64,000 bases of DNA from Fusibacter ferrireducens (GTDB taxonomy: Bacteria > Bacillota > Clostridia > Peptostreptococcales > Acidaminobacteraceae). Under the pieces are notes generated by a model, which was given only the letters and a program-made list of their open reading frames with translations, did not search any database and was not told the origin of the DNA. A program made the position numbers and the translations under genes. The stretch is from positions 62,001 through 126,000 of the forward strand of contig NZ_JADKNH010000005.1 of assembly GCF_015352425.1 (NCBI RefSeq), written 5' to 3'. Below, piece after piece: positions 10,658 through 19,695 of the stretch (the stretch's first letter is position 1; the number at the start of each line of letters is the position of its first letter).

Positions 10658-10709
10658 GAGATCACGATCCATAACCTTCTAAAAGGCGATGAATCGTGAT
10701 CTCTTTTTT
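10658..10709 (+). terminator. Terminator between degS and citrate synthase (possibly bidirectional)
   Basis: The 11-bp stem GAGATCACGAT / ATCGTGATCTC (10658-10668 with 10693-10703) contains an inner CCTT/AAGG stem and is followed by six T. It lies between convergent genes. Confidence 0.88.
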
Positions 10710-10716
10710 GTATCCA

Positions 10717-12120
10717 TTATTTCCGATCGGATAACGGTGTGTATTTTTGGCGTTGATGTGGACACACATAGGCTGGTCGGATGATCTTTGTGTCACTCAT
10801 AACCTGTTCAATTCGATGTGCGCACCATCCTGCCATACGTGCCACTGCAAAGAGTGGTGTATAGAGTTCTTCAGGAATATCTAACAATTGATAGACAAGT
10901 CCAGAGTATAAATCCACATTTGCACAGATGGTCAAACCTGGCCCCTTCTTTTTTCTTAAGAGTTCAATACCGATGAGCTCCACATTTTCATAAAGTGAAA
11001 ATAACTTCAACTTGCCTTTTTCAGTGGCAAGTTGTCTTGCCTTTTCTTTTAAAATAACAGCCCTTGGATCAGATTTAGTATAGACTGCATGTCCCAAACC
11101 ATAAATTAGACCTGAACCATCATAGGCTTCTTTGTTAATGACTTTTTCAAGATAAGCTCTAATTTCGTCTGCGTTGCCAATATCGGTGACATTTTGGTTG
11201 AGGTCGAGCATCATATCTCTGACGCGATTATTGGCGCCGCCATGTTTGGGTCCTTTTAAAGAGCCCACTGCAGTGCTGATGGCCGAATAAGTGTCTGTGC
11301 CACTGGATGAGACCACATGCACAGCAAATGCAGAGTTATTGCCGCCTCCATGATCTGCGTGAAGCACAAGTGCCAAATCAAGTGTGGATGCTTCAGTTTC
11401 AGTATATTGGTTATCGCTTCTAATCATGTGCAGAATGTTTTCTGCTGTGCCCACACCCTCTTTGGGTGCATGTATGAAGAGACTTTTGCGATCAAAATAA
11501 TGGCGTTTCGCTTGGTAACCATAGGAGACAATGGTGGGCACCCGGGCAATGAGTTTGATACACTGAAGAATAAGATTTTCAACGGCAAGCTCATCAGGAT
11601 GTTCATCATGTGAATACAAGACCAAAATACTTCTCTGAAGCTTATTCATGATATCTTGGCTTGGAATCTTAAGAATCATATTTTCTGTGAAACCTTGGGG
11701 TAATTGTCTGTAGGCATCAATCATATTGTTGAAGTCTTCAAGCTCTTGTGGATTTGGAAGTTGTCCAAAGAGGAGTAGGAAGATCGTCTCTTCAAACAAG
11801 CGTGTACCACTGGAAGCATTTTTACTGACAATATCATAGAGATCAATACCACGATAGTAAAGACGTCCTTCATCAGGACTTTTTTCTCCATCTATCAACT
11901 GATAGCCGTGAACGTCACTGATGCCTGTAATGCCTACAAGGACACCAGTACCGTTGTTATTTCTGAGGCCGTGTTTAATATCAAATCGTTTAAAATTTTC
12001 AGGTGCAATGACATTATTTTGATTCGCAAGATCAACTAAGTGCTGATTTGTGAGTTTTAGCTGTTTTAAGTCCGTATTTTGACCGGGTAAAACTTGATTA
12101 AAAATATCGGCAAAGCCCAT
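10717..12120 (-). CDS. citZ: Citrate synthase
   Basis: A 467-residue type II-like citrate synthase that condenses acetyl-CoA and oxaloacetate. Recognisable blocks are RGIDLYDIV with LFEETIFLLLFGQLP, LHADHGGGNNSAFAVHVVSS, GPKHGGANNRV and IYGLGHAVYTKSDPRA. The Asp/His catalytic set is compatible with full activity. It is the last gene of a reverse-strand operon, 33 nt after isocitrate dehydrogenase, and probably feeds 2-oxoglutarate and glutamate synthesis; no other TCA-cycle genes are nearby. 2-Methylcitrate synthase activity cannot be excluded from sequence. Confidence 0.92.
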   Translation of the reverse strand: MGFADIFNQVLPGQNTDLKQLKLTNQHLVDLANQNNVIAPENFKRFDIKHGLRNNNGTGVLVGITGISDVHGYQLIDGEKSPDEGRLYYRGIDLYDIVSKNASSGTRLFEETIFLLLFGQLPNPQELEDFNNMIDAYRQLPQGFTENMILKIPSQDIMNKLQRSILVLYSHDEHPDELAVENLILQCIKLIARVPTIVSYGYQAKRHYFDRKSLFIHAPKEGVGTAENILHMIRSDNQYTETEASTLDLALVLHADHGGGNNSAFAVHVVSSSGTDTYSAISTAVGSLKGPKHGGANNRVRDMMLDLNQNVTDIGNADEIRAYLEKVINKEAYDGSGLIYGLGHAVYTKSDPRAVILKEKARQLATEKGKLKLFSLYENVELIGIELLRKKKGPGLTICANVDLYSGLVYQLLDIPEELYTPLFAVARMAGWCAHRIEQVMSDTKIIRPAYVCPHQRQKYTPLSDRK

Positions 12121-12153
12121 AGTGACACCCCCTTTATAAATTATAATTTCCCC

Positions 12154-13137
12154 TTAGAGTCTTTTTATAACGGCATCGGTGAACTCAGACGTTGTAAGTG
12201 TTCCTCCTAGGTCCTTGGTTCTTGTATCCGCATGATCCAAGACGGCAGTGATGGCTTGAGTGATCGCCTGTGCGGCTTTCATTTCGCCAAGATGTTCAAG
12301 CATGAGGACACCGGAAAGAATGCAGGCCGTCGGATTGGCCAAATTTTGACCGGCAATATCTGGCGCACTGCCGTGTACGGGTTCAAAGATTGCCATATCT
12401 TCACCGATGTTTGCGGAAGGTGCAAGTCCAAGGCCGCCTATCAGACCAGCTGCAAGATCTGATAAGATATCGCCATAGAGATTTGTAGTGACGATAATGC
12501 CGAATTGAGAGGGCTTCATCACCATTTGCATAGCGGTATTATCCACGATCATCTCCACCAATTCAACTGTTGGATATTTTTTGGCCACAGCTCTGACAGT
12601 TTCTAAGAAGAGACCGTCGCATTGTTTTAGAATGTTGGCTTTATGAACTACGGTGATTTTAGAAGCATTTAATTTTAGGGCATGTTCAAATGCGGCTGTT
12701 GCAATTTTCATGGATGCGCTACGCGTTGTCACTTTTTCTGCAACGATATGATCTTCCGAAATAACATGTTCTATGCCGGCATATAACCCTTCCGTATTTT
12801 CTCTGAAGATGACGAGGTCGATGGATTCGTCATATCGAGTAGGGATAATTTTTTTTATGGGTCTCACATTGGCATAGAGATTGTATTTTTGTCTGAGAAA
12901 GACATTGATGCTTTTAAAACCAAATCCAATAGGCGTTGTAATGGGCCCTTTTATAGCTACTTTATTCGTTTCAAGACTCTTGAAAAGTGCCTCACTGAGT
13001 TGTCCATCTACAATATTGAATACTTCCCAATCGATTTTTAAGTCACTGTGAAGTTCAAGCGCTGCATCTATAATGGATCGAGTGCTTCCGGAGACTTCTG
13101 GACCGATGCCATCCCCTTTAATTAATGTAATTTTCAC
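12154..13137 (-). CDS. Isocitrate dehydrogenase, isocitrate/isopropylmalate family
   Basis: A 327-residue beta-decarboxylating dehydrogenase beginning VKITLIKGDGIGPEV. Key motifs are RENTEGLYAGIEH, the catalytic KANI loop (VVHKANILK), DNTAMQMV, TTNLYGDILSDLAAGLIGGLG and EPVHGSAPDIAG. The short length matches NAD-type homoisocitrate/isocitrate enzymes. Sitting between aconitase and citrate synthase, it is almost certainly isocitrate dehydrogenase and not 3-isopropylmalate dehydrogenase. The GTG start at 13137 follows GGAGG and overlaps the aconitase stop in a GTGA junction, suggesting translational coupling. Confidence 0.9.
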   Translation of the reverse strand: MKITLIKGDGIGPEVSGSTRSIIDAALELHSDLKIDWEVFNIVDGQLSEALFKSLETNKVAIKGPITTPIGFGFKSINVFLRQKYNLYANVRPIKKIIPTRYDESIDLVIFRENTEGLYAGIEHVISEDHIVAEKVTTRSASMKIATAAFEHALKLNASKITVVHKANILKQCDGLFLETVRAVAKKYPTVELVEMIVDNTAMQMVMKPSQFGIIVTTNLYGDILSDLAAGLIGGLGLAPSANIGEDMAIFEPVHGSAPDIAGQNLANPTACILSGVLMLEHLGEMKAAQAITQAITAVLDHADTRTKDLGGTLTTSEFTDAVIKRL

Positions 13138-15029
13138 GATAAACCTCCAATTTTGATGTAATTTAAATAACCACGGTTTAAAAGTATTTGACGCTCGCGT
13201 TCGGAGCCTGTAAAATGAGCTGCAATTTTGCATTTGTCATTTGTGAGAAAAACATTTGTTCCTTCCGATATGGCAGATTCAAGCCCTTGAACTTCAAAAG
13301 TCATTTCAGGTGTAATCAGATCATAATCATCTGGGTTATTAAAGACTATAGGCGCAATACCTGCGTTGATGAGATTAGATCTGTGGATTCGAGCAAACGA
13401 TTTTGCCAAAACAATTCTCACCTTTAGATAAAGAGGCACAAGTGCGGCATGTTCTCTGCTGGAACCTTGCCCATAATTTTTACCGCCGATAATGAGAACA
13501 TGGTCCATGGATTTGCATCTTTCGGGAAACTCGGGATCAATGTTCTTAAAGCAATACTCTGAAAGATACGGAATATTAGAACGAAACGGCAACAAACTTG
13601 ATGTGGAAGGCACAATGTCGTCTGTGGTGATGTTATCCTCAGTAATGAGTCCAACCTTGACGTTTTTGATTTCTCTTACATCAAAGCTATCTGGCAGCGG
13701 TTTGATGTTTGGACCTCTCACAATTTCACCTTTGCAGGTGGGTTGAACCAAGAAACTGTCATTGGTTGTAAACTTTTTAGGCAGTTTTATCTGCTGAGCT
13801 GTTTTAGGTGCAGTGACTTGACCCGTGATCGCAGAAAGTGCTGCTGTAAGTGGACTTACTAGATAGACGCCTGCGGAAGGCGTACCGCATCTGCCTTTAA
13901 AGTTTCGATTAAAAGTCCTAAGTGAAACGCCTTCACTGATTGGCGATTGTCCCATGCCGATACAAGGCCCACAAGAAGGTTCGAGAATTCGAGCACCTGC
14001 TTTAATCATATCTGAAAGTGCGCCGTTTTCTGCAAGCATGGTATATACATTACTTGAGCCTGGCGTTATGGAAAGGCTTACGTGAGAGGCTATCTGCTTG
14101 CCTTTTAATAGTGCTGCAACTTGCATCAAATCTGAGAAGGAGGCATTTGTGCAGCTGCCAATAGCCACTTGGTTGACTTTCAAGCCCTCTATTTCAGAAA
14201 CGGAAGTGACATTATCCGGCGCGTGTGGTTTGGCCACCATTGGGATGATCTCACTGAGGTTGACGATGAGCGTATCATCATATACGGCATCTGGTTCTGC
14301 ATATAACGGCGTGAAATCACTTTCTCGATTTTGTCTTTTTAAAAAGGCATGTGTGATGGAATCGCTTGGGAATATAGATGTCGTCGCACCGAGTTCAGCC
14401 CCCATATTGGTCAGGACAGCGCGATCCGGAACATCCAGTGAGCGTATGCCCTCGCCGCCGTATTCGATGATGTAGCCGACGCCACCTTTTACAGTGAGCT
14501 TTTGAAGAATCACTAAGATAATATCTTTAGCAGTAACGCCTGGTGATGGTATGCCATCGAGTTGAATCTTCATCTTTTTAGGATTTCGAATAAAGTATTT
14601 GCCTGTTGCCATGGCAGTGGCAACGTCTAAACCCCCTGCACCAATGGCGAGCATACCGATGCCGCCAGCTGTGGGCGTATGACTATCCGATCCCAACAGT
14701 ACTTTAGTTGGCTTTGCAAAGCGTTCAAGATGAACCTGATGACAGATGCCACCACCTGCTTTAGAGAGTATGATGCCAAACCGATCTGCACAGGATTTGA
14801 TGTATTCATGATCATCAGCATTTTCTGTAACCGTTTGAAGAGTATTGTGATCAATATAGGCAACGGAAAGCTCAGTGGCAACTTTTTCGATCTGCATAGC
14901 TTCAAGTTGTAGATATGCCATAGTGCCAGTTGTATCTTGAGTCAATGTCTGATGCACTTTAATACAAATTTCATCCTCTGTCTGTGAAATGAGGTGAGCG
15001 TCAATAATTTTATCAAATAGTGATTTCAT
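13134..15029 (-). CDS. Aconitate hydratase
   Basis: A 631-residue iron-sulfur enzyme that isomerises citrate to isocitrate. Cluster-ligand cysteines appear in AIGSCTNASFSD and EPSCGPCIGMGQSP. Substrate-binding blocks include LLGSDSHTPTAGGIGMLAIGAGG, FNRNFKGRCG and the C-terminal swivel domain NYGQGSSREHAAL. It is shorter than AcnA/AcnB and resembles the mitochondrial-like or homoaconitase-like enzymes common in anaerobes. The ATG at 15029 has a strong AAAGGAGG in front. It is the first gene of the aconitase-icd-citZ operon. Confidence 0.94.
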   Translation of the reverse strand: MKSLFDKIIDAHLISQTEDEICIKVHQTLTQDTTGTMAYLQLEAMQIEKVATELSVAYIDHNTLQTVTENADDHEYIKSCADRFGIILSKAGGGICHQVHLERFAKPTKVLLGSDSHTPTAGGIGMLAIGAGGLDVATAMATGKYFIRNPKKMKIQLDGIPSPGVTAKDIILVILQKLTVKGGVGYIIEYGGEGIRSLDVPDRAVLTNMGAELGATTSIFPSDSITHAFLKRQNRESDFTPLYAEPDAVYDDTLIVNLSEIIPMVAKPHAPDNVTSVSEIEGLKVNQVAIGSCTNASFSDLMQVAALLKGKQIASHVSLSITPGSSNVYTMLAENGALSDMIKAGARILEPSCGPCIGMGQSPISEGVSLRTFNRNFKGRCGTPSAGVYLVSPLTAALSAITGQVTAPKTAQQIKLPKKFTTNDSFLVQPTCKGEIVRGPNIKPLPDSFDVREIKNVKVGLITEDNITTDDIVPSTSSLLPFRSNIPYLSEYCFKNIDPEFPERCKSMDHVLIIGGKNYGQGSSREHAALVPLYLKVRIVLAKSFARIHRSNLINAGIAPIVFNNPDDYDLITPEMTFEVQGLESAISEGTNVFLTNDKCKIAAHFTGSERERQILLNRGYLNYIKIGGLS

Positions 15030-15053
15030 ATGGGAAGCCTCCTTTGTATACAT

Positions 15054-15073
15054 TATAATTGTATACAATTATA
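15054..15073. promoter_or_regulatory. 20-bp palindromic operator over the TCA-operon -10 region
   Basis: TATAATTGTATACAATTATA is a perfect palindrome that begins at the -10 box and runs past the expected transcription start. A second GTATAC core lies 15 bp downstream (15046-15051). The ATTGTATACAAT core resembles GntR-family operators. Its ATAA...TTAT ends resemble the CcpC dyad of Bacillus citrate genes, but with a 10-nt spacer instead of 7. The position suggests repression by promoter occlusion. Confidence 0.72.
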
Positions 15074-15096
15074 CATAAGACCTTTGTTTCGGTCAA
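15068..15096 (-). promoter_or_regulatory. Sigma-A promoter of the aconitase-icd-citZ operon
   Basis: On the minus strand, TTGACC (15096-15091), an exact 17-nt spacer and TATAAT (15073-15068) form a near-consensus promoter about 40 nt upstream of the aconitase start. Confidence 0.88.
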
Positions 15097-15222
15097 GAGG
15101 ATTTTCCATAAAAAAAAACTTTTTTGCAACATTTTAAAAGACTTCTTTCAAAATGAGTGAGATCATTCTAAAAAAAGTCTTTCTGAGTCGTACTTTTGTA
15201 TGAAATTATTTTAAAAATGATA

Positions 15223-15248
15223 AAAACTGCAAAGAGACTTGCAGTTTT
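15223..15248 (-). terminator. Terminator after dnaC
   Basis: The 10-bp perfect stem AAAACTGCAA / TTGCAGTTTT lies about 95 nt beyond the dnaC stop on the minus strand, with an AT-rich tail. The rest of 15074-15340 has no gene; a weaker AAAGACTT/AAGTCTTT inverted repeat lies at about 15136-15178. Confidence 0.7.
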
Positions 15249-15340
15249 GAATGTGTGATTGAATTGCCGATTGTAGTATTACAATCTTATATTGAGTTAA
15301 TGAATGAGAAAGTATTCTAATTCAATGAATGATAAAGGGG

Positions 15341-16321
15341 TTATACTTCCCATCTAACATCTGGACCATAAAACTTGATGAGCTGAAAATGCCCTTTAAT
15401 CCGAGAATCAATACGATCATTATAGAAAGAAGCTATTTCAGAGAGCTTAATATTGGTGGAGATAATGACGCTTTTCTCATTGAGAATGCGCGTGTTGAGA
15501 ATATTGTAAAATTCATTGATGGTAAAATTATTGGCAGTCTCTGTCCCGAGGTCGTCAATAATGAGTAGATCACAATCGAAGAGTTGTTGATATGCCATTT
15601 GGATAAACTCGTTGTTTTTATCGGTAAAGGTTCTTTTTTCAAGGATATTGATGATGCCAAAAGGCGTCTGATAGATAACGGAAAAACCTTTGTCCAAAAG
15701 CGCTTTAGCAATTGAATTGCAAAGGTAAGTTTTCCCAAGACCACTTGAACCAAAGAACAACAGGTTTTTATTGTTGGGGAAGGACTCAACAAAAGCTTCG
15801 CTTTCGGATAAAATTTGCATCATGTTTTCGCGCTGGGTAAGTGATTCTTTTGCAAGCGCTTCATCAGAAAACACTTTGAGATTAAAGTGCTCAAAATTTT
15901 GTTTTTCCATTTGCTTTTCAATATTGGACATTTGGTAAGCGACGCTGATGAGTTTTTGATTGAAACAAGAACAGCGTTCATTGGTTTCAAGATAGCCTGA
16001 ATCGCCACATTTTGAACATTTGGGTTGGAGTTCCAAGTAATTCGTAGGGATATTGTTCTTGATCATAATCATCGCCTTTTCTGATTTTAAGGCGTCTAAA
16101 GAGAGCTTGAGTTCTTGCAACATAATTTCCGCATCTTGTGGGGATTTCATAATGGCTTTAGAAATTTCTGCTCCGATTTGGCTCATTTGAAGATCAATTT
16201 CCTGAAGTCTCGGAAATCTTTCATATAGCAGCATTTTACGGACCTTGCGATCGTGTTTGTTCAATTCTTGTTGACGTTTGTAACTGTCAAAGATCTCTCT
16301 GTATGGATTAGATGTATTCAT
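15341..16321 (-). CDS. dnaC: DnaC/DnaI-type replicative helicase loader
   Basis: A 326-residue AAA+ ATPase that loads the replicative helicase. An N-terminal helical region (about 1-95) leads into a zinc-binding motif CSKCGDSGY...CSCF (C-x2-C...C-x-C). The ATPase domain has Walker A FGSSGLGKT, Walker B LLIIDDLGTE, a sensor-1 region VIISTN and an arginine-finger region DRIDSRIKG. The IstB-type alternative is unlikely because no transposase gene is nearby and dnaD is directly upstream (16-nt gap). In Bacillus the same function is named DnaI. Confidence 0.93.
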   Translation of the reverse strand: MNTSNPYREIFDSYKRQQELNKHDRKVRKMLLYERFPRLQEIDLQMSQIGAEISKAIMKSPQDAEIMLQELKLSLDALKSEKAMIMIKNNIPTNYLELQPKCSKCGDSGYLETNERCSCFNQKLISVAYQMSNIEKQMEKQNFEHFNLKVFSDEALAKESLTQRENMMQILSESEAFVESFPNNKNLLFFGSSGLGKTYLCNSIAKALLDKGFSVIYQTPFGIINILEKRTFTDKNNEFIQMAYQQLFDCDLLIIDDLGTETANNFTINEFYNILNTRILNEKSVIISTNIKLSEIASFYNDRIDSRIKGHFQLIKFYGPDVRWEV

Positions 16322-16337
16322 AAAGTAATAACCTCAT

Positions 16338-17372
16338 TCATTTCAAGTTTTTTCCCTTTTTAAGGAGTAAAGCTTCAAGTTCATCCTCTGAATAGGTGCG
16401 TTCTTTTTCTATCGTATATTGTTTTTTGCGTGATTTGGCCGGGATAGATTTTTGAGAAGCTGTATTTTCGGGTTTTTCAGTTCGGCTATAGGCTTCAAAT
16501 GTCAAGATATTTCTAGCATGCAAATCTTTTAAACGGGTCTCAATATAGTTGAAATTCATATTCATCGTGCTTTTCGAAAAGCTTTTGAGCAGATCATAGA
16601 GGTCGTTGGGTTCAAAGTGATATTCATCTATCCAACGGTCAATGGCCTCTTTCTCCGCCTGATTTGCCATGCGAAAAGACATCCCCAGTATACGTAAAAC
16701 TTCTTTATAGACTTTAAATCGGCGCGTGGACATCTCAATGGATTGATCAATGGCCTCAATTGTACTGAAACCTTGATCAATCCAACTGTTTAAAAGAGAA
16801 TCAATTGCTTTAATATTTCTGATATTTCTTTCAATGTAGTTGTATTCAAAAGCGCGAACAATAATGTCGGCATTTTTATAATAGTGTGTGTAAAAATCGT
16901 TGATTTTTCTGTAATCGGCGTGCTTTAAAGGCGTTGCAATGATTTTTTCAATCCGTGCACAAAGCGCCTTAAATTTTTCGTTTTCTTTCACAAACACCGC
17001 ATTTTTTGCAGAGGCTGTCTTAGAGGGCGCTGTGGATTTAGAAACAAAGTTATCTAAAATATAGAGTTCCCTTAAAGATAAAAATTCAACATCATAAGCC
17101 ACCTGATCTTCGTGAAAATGTCTTACGATGAGTTTTTTACCTTCCCAATAGATCCAAGCTTCATGTATGTCTTCAATTGGTATTTTCAACATATTGGCAA
17201 GAACAGCATTGTCAAAGCGATAGTTTTTATTTTCTTCTTTGGAAAATAAAAGCCCCATCAAGTATACTTTGACATACGTGCCGCTGGCAATGGGGAGAAA
17301 ATCTGTAATGAACATATTCTCAATATTGAGTTCGCCGATATCAAATGATGGTATTTTTCGATAAAAACCCAT
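16338..17372 (-). CDS. DnaD domain primosome protein
   Basis: A 344-residue protein with an N-terminal winged-helix-like region (about 1-125: MGFYRKIPSFDIGELNIENMF...), then two DnaD/DnaB C-terminal-like repeats (about 140-215 and 225-300) containing characteristic blocks such as YKEVLRILGMSFRMANQAEKEAIDRW. It probably acts with the downstream DnaC in primosome assembly. AAAGGGGG at 17384-17377 precedes the ATG, and a potentially structured leader lies directly upstream. Confidence 0.9.
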   Translation of the reverse strand: MGFYRKIPSFDIGELNIENMFITDFLPIASGTYVKVYLMGLLFSKEENKNYRFDNAVLANMLKIPIEDIHEAWIYWEGKKLIVRHFHEDQVAYDVEFLSLRELYILDNFVSKSTAPSKTASAKNAVFVKENEKFKALCARIEKIIATPLKHADYRKINDFYTHYYKNADIIVRAFEYNYIERNIRNIKAIDSLLNSWIDQGFSTIEAIDQSIEMSTRRFKVYKEVLRILGMSFRMANQAEKEAIDRWIDEYHFEPNDLYDLLKSFSKSTMNMNFNYIETRLKDLHARNILTFEAYSRTEKPENTASQKSIPAKSRKKQYTIEKERTYSEDELEALLLKKGKNLK

Positions 17373-17800
17373 TTTTCCCCCTTTAGTACACTGTTAGAGT
17401 GTCAAATTTCAAAAGTAGAGTAGCCTTCGTCCAAGTGTTGTCGTCCATAAGTGGTACACGATACAGCAAAGGGCGAAAGGATTAAGCTAAATGGATGTGA
17501 CACTCTAATCATACTTTCTATAGTCATAAGTTAATGTAGCAATATTATAGCATAAAGCCCTAAATATAGACACCATCATAAAAGGATGCAGCTGAAGAAC
17601 ACTTTTTTTTATTCAATAAAACCCCATAATGTTGTTGTATAATCACAATATAAATCAATATATTGTAGATGACGTGATTTTCAAAAAAAATAAAAAATTA
17701 AAACATTTATCTCTAATTCTCCATGTGATATAATAAAATAGGTATTTTTGTAGATTTAGAGAGAGATGATACAAAACCACTTACTTAAAAGGAGTATAGG
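17373..17800. other. 428-bp divergent intergenic region, dnaD / M23 peptidase gene
   Basis: No protein gene is seen. It holds the inverted repeat in the dnaD leader, an extended -10 promoter TGCTATAAT on the minus strand (TATAAT at 17549-17544) giving a dnaD leader of about 165 nt, and an extended -10 TGATATAAT on the plus strand (17726-17734) about 65 nt before the M23 gene. Confidence 0.65.
17394..17508 (-). ncRNA. Potential structured leader of dnaD-dnaC
   Basis: An 11-bp perfect inverted repeat (TTAGAGTGTCA at 17394-17404 and TGACACTCTAA at 17498-17508) encloses 93 nt. Inside, CCTTTCG and CGAAGG can form a nested stem, with further short pairings around CCACTTATGG. On the minus strand the outer stem ends about 10 nt before the dnaD ribosome binding site. 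I do not recognise it as a known riboswitch. Confidence 0.4.
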
Positions 17801-19447
17801 ATGGGGAAACAGAAAGAGAATCGTACGTATCAGAAACGGGTCTATAAGCATACACCACAGAAATACTATATAAAAGGCGATCGAAATATTGCAAGAAAAG
17901 AGAGAGTGCTCGAGTGGCTTGTCAGAATCATTGCAATGTTATTCTACCCTGTATATATGTTGATGGTAGGCTTTAATAAACTCGTAAAATACGTAAAGAC
18001 AAAGGATTGGAAATCTGTGCTGAACATAAAAGGATTGAATGCACAAAAAAAGCAGAATTCGAACCCGTATTATAAGAAGTCAAATTCAAAATCGAAAAAG
18101 GGCACGAACAAATCGACTTTATCGAGAAAAGATCTCTCTTTCAAATTTTCAGGTGACAAATTTAAAGAGCGTATTTCAGCATTTGCGAGCAAGTCTTTAG
18201 AGTTATTTAAGACACATAAAATTATAGCGATTTCTGTCTTGACAGGCATTGTTGCCTTAGCAGGAGGCGGTTATGCGTGGACACATATTCATAAGACACC
18301 TACGATAGATTTGGCAACAGGAGAAATGCACATCGTTTCAGTGGGCAATAAAACAGTTTCTTCGGAACCGCTTTTGGAAAAACCATATATTGAAAACTTA
18401 GGATTTGCAAGTTTGGAGTCCTATCAAATAAAAGCGAATGGCAATGTTTTATGTAATTTTAAAACAGAGGCTGAAGCCAATCAATTGCTAGATGATCTTA
18501 AGAAGATGTACACGAGTAATGCAGCTGTTGAATTTTTAGAAACCTATTTCAGCGAAGAGGTTGAAGTCGACAAAGGTTATGTTGAAATCACTAAATTCAA
18601 TGGTTATGATGAATTGGAATCTGCACTCGCATTCATTGTGAAGGGCACAAAAGAAGAGAAATTACATGAAGTTCAAAAGGGTGAAAACTACTGGGTCATT
18701 GCAAGTTATTATGGTATTAACCCTTCTGATCTCGAAAAGGCAAATCCGAATGTCAAGCCTGAAACATTGCAGATCGGGCAAAAAATAAGTTTGGTTGTAC
18801 CACGACCTCTAATCAGCGTCTGTACAGTTGAACAAGCTGCTTACAACACCGAAATGCCTTTTAACGTCACTTATGAGGAGACGAATTCTCTCTACAAGGA
18901 AGAGACGAAGACAAAGGTAAAAGGCGTACTTGGTGAAAAAGCTGTTGTGGCTAAAATTACACGTCAAAATGGTAGAGAAATTGGACGCATAATTATTGAA
19001 GAGTCCGTGATTTCCGAGCCAGTTGATAAAGTTGTTTACAAGGGGACAAAAGATCCTCCGCCTAAAATGGGTACAGGTGTACTGGCAAAGCCGACTTCGA
19101 GAGGTGTTATCACATCTGGATTCGGATGGCGATGGGGAAGACGTCATGAGGGTATTGATATTGGACTTCCAGTCGGTTCTGATGTGAAGGCAGCGGATGG
19201 TGGCGTTGTCACTTTGGCAGCTTATAGCAGTTCTTATGGAAACTATATCATCATAGATCATGGTGGTAACATGTCTACGCTTTATGCACATAACAGCAAG
19301 CTGTTGGTGAAAAAGGGCGATAAGGTTTACAAGGGACAAGTGATCAGCAAAAGTGGTAACACAGGGAGAAGCACAGGACCACATCTCCACTTTGAAGTTC
19401 GTAAAAATGGTGTTCCTCAAGACCCAACAAAGTATGTGAATTATTAA
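17801..19447 (+). CDS. M23 family peptidoglycan endopeptidase with LysM and G5 domains
   Basis: A 548-residue membrane-anchored cell-wall hydrolase. It starts with a basic stretch and a hydrophobic segment around 45-60, has a lysine-rich linker and a clear membrane helix (IIAISVLTGIVALAGGGYAW, about 148-167). A LysM domain (LHEVQKGENYWVIASYYGIN...LQIGQKISL) follows, then a G5 domain, then a C-terminal LytM/M23 domain with HEGIDIGLPVG, TLYAHNSKL and GPHLHFEVR supplying zinc ligands and catalytic histidines. It sits directly upstream of walRK, whose regulon in other Firmicutes controls such hydrolases. Confidence 0.93.
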   Translation: MGKQKENRTYQKRVYKHTPQKYYIKGDRNIARKERVLEWLVRIIAMLFYPVYMLMVGFNKLVKYVKTKDWKSVLNIKGLNAQKKQNSNPYYKKSNSKSKKGTNKSTLSRKDLSFKFSGDKFKERISAFASKSLELFKTHKIIAISVLTGIVALAGGGYAWTHIHKTPTIDLATGEMHIVSVGNKTVSSEPLLEKPYIENLGFASLESYQIKANGNVLCNFKTEAEANQLLDDLKKMYTSNAAVEFLETYFSEEVEVDKGYVEITKFNGYDELESALAFIVKGTKEEKLHEVQKGENYWVIASYYGINPSDLEKANPNVKPETLQIGQKISLVVPRPLISVCTVEQAAYNTEMPFNVTYEETNSLYKEETKTKVKGVLGEKAVVAKITRQNGREIGRIIIEESVISEPVDKVVYKGTKDPPPKMGTGVLAKPTSRGVITSGFGWRWGRRHEGIDIGLPVGSDVKAADGGVVTLAAYSSSYGNYIIIDHGGNMSTLYAHNSKLLVKKGDKVYKGQVISKSGNTGRSTGPHLHFEVRKNGVPQDPTKYVNY

Positions 19448-19456
19448 TTTGAGAAT

Positions 19457-19493
19457 GAAGGAAGTGTTAGCGTGGGCTATGCTTCCTTTTTTT
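19457..19493 (+). terminator. Terminator after the M23 peptidase gene
   Basis: AAGGAAG and CTTCCTT form the outer stem with an inner TAGC/GCTA pairing, followed by a run of seven T. Confidence 0.82.
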
Positions 19494-19695
19494 AAAGACT
19501 TTAAACCTTTATTATAATAAGATATAATGGGTGTAGTTGAAAAAAATAAAATGACGGATGTTGAATCAAATCGGATGTGTATGAGCTTTCGCGATCATTA
19601 CGGCGCAAAAGGTTACGGACGGCTGGATGAGTTCAACGCTTTGGACAGATTGTTATATATGTAAATGAGTATGCGCACAATAAGGGGGCGGAAGT

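Noticed and set aside
19551-19664. 37-codon reading frame before walR
   Set aside because: It follows a TATAAT but has no ribosome binding site and no recognisable similarity; most likely untranslated leader.
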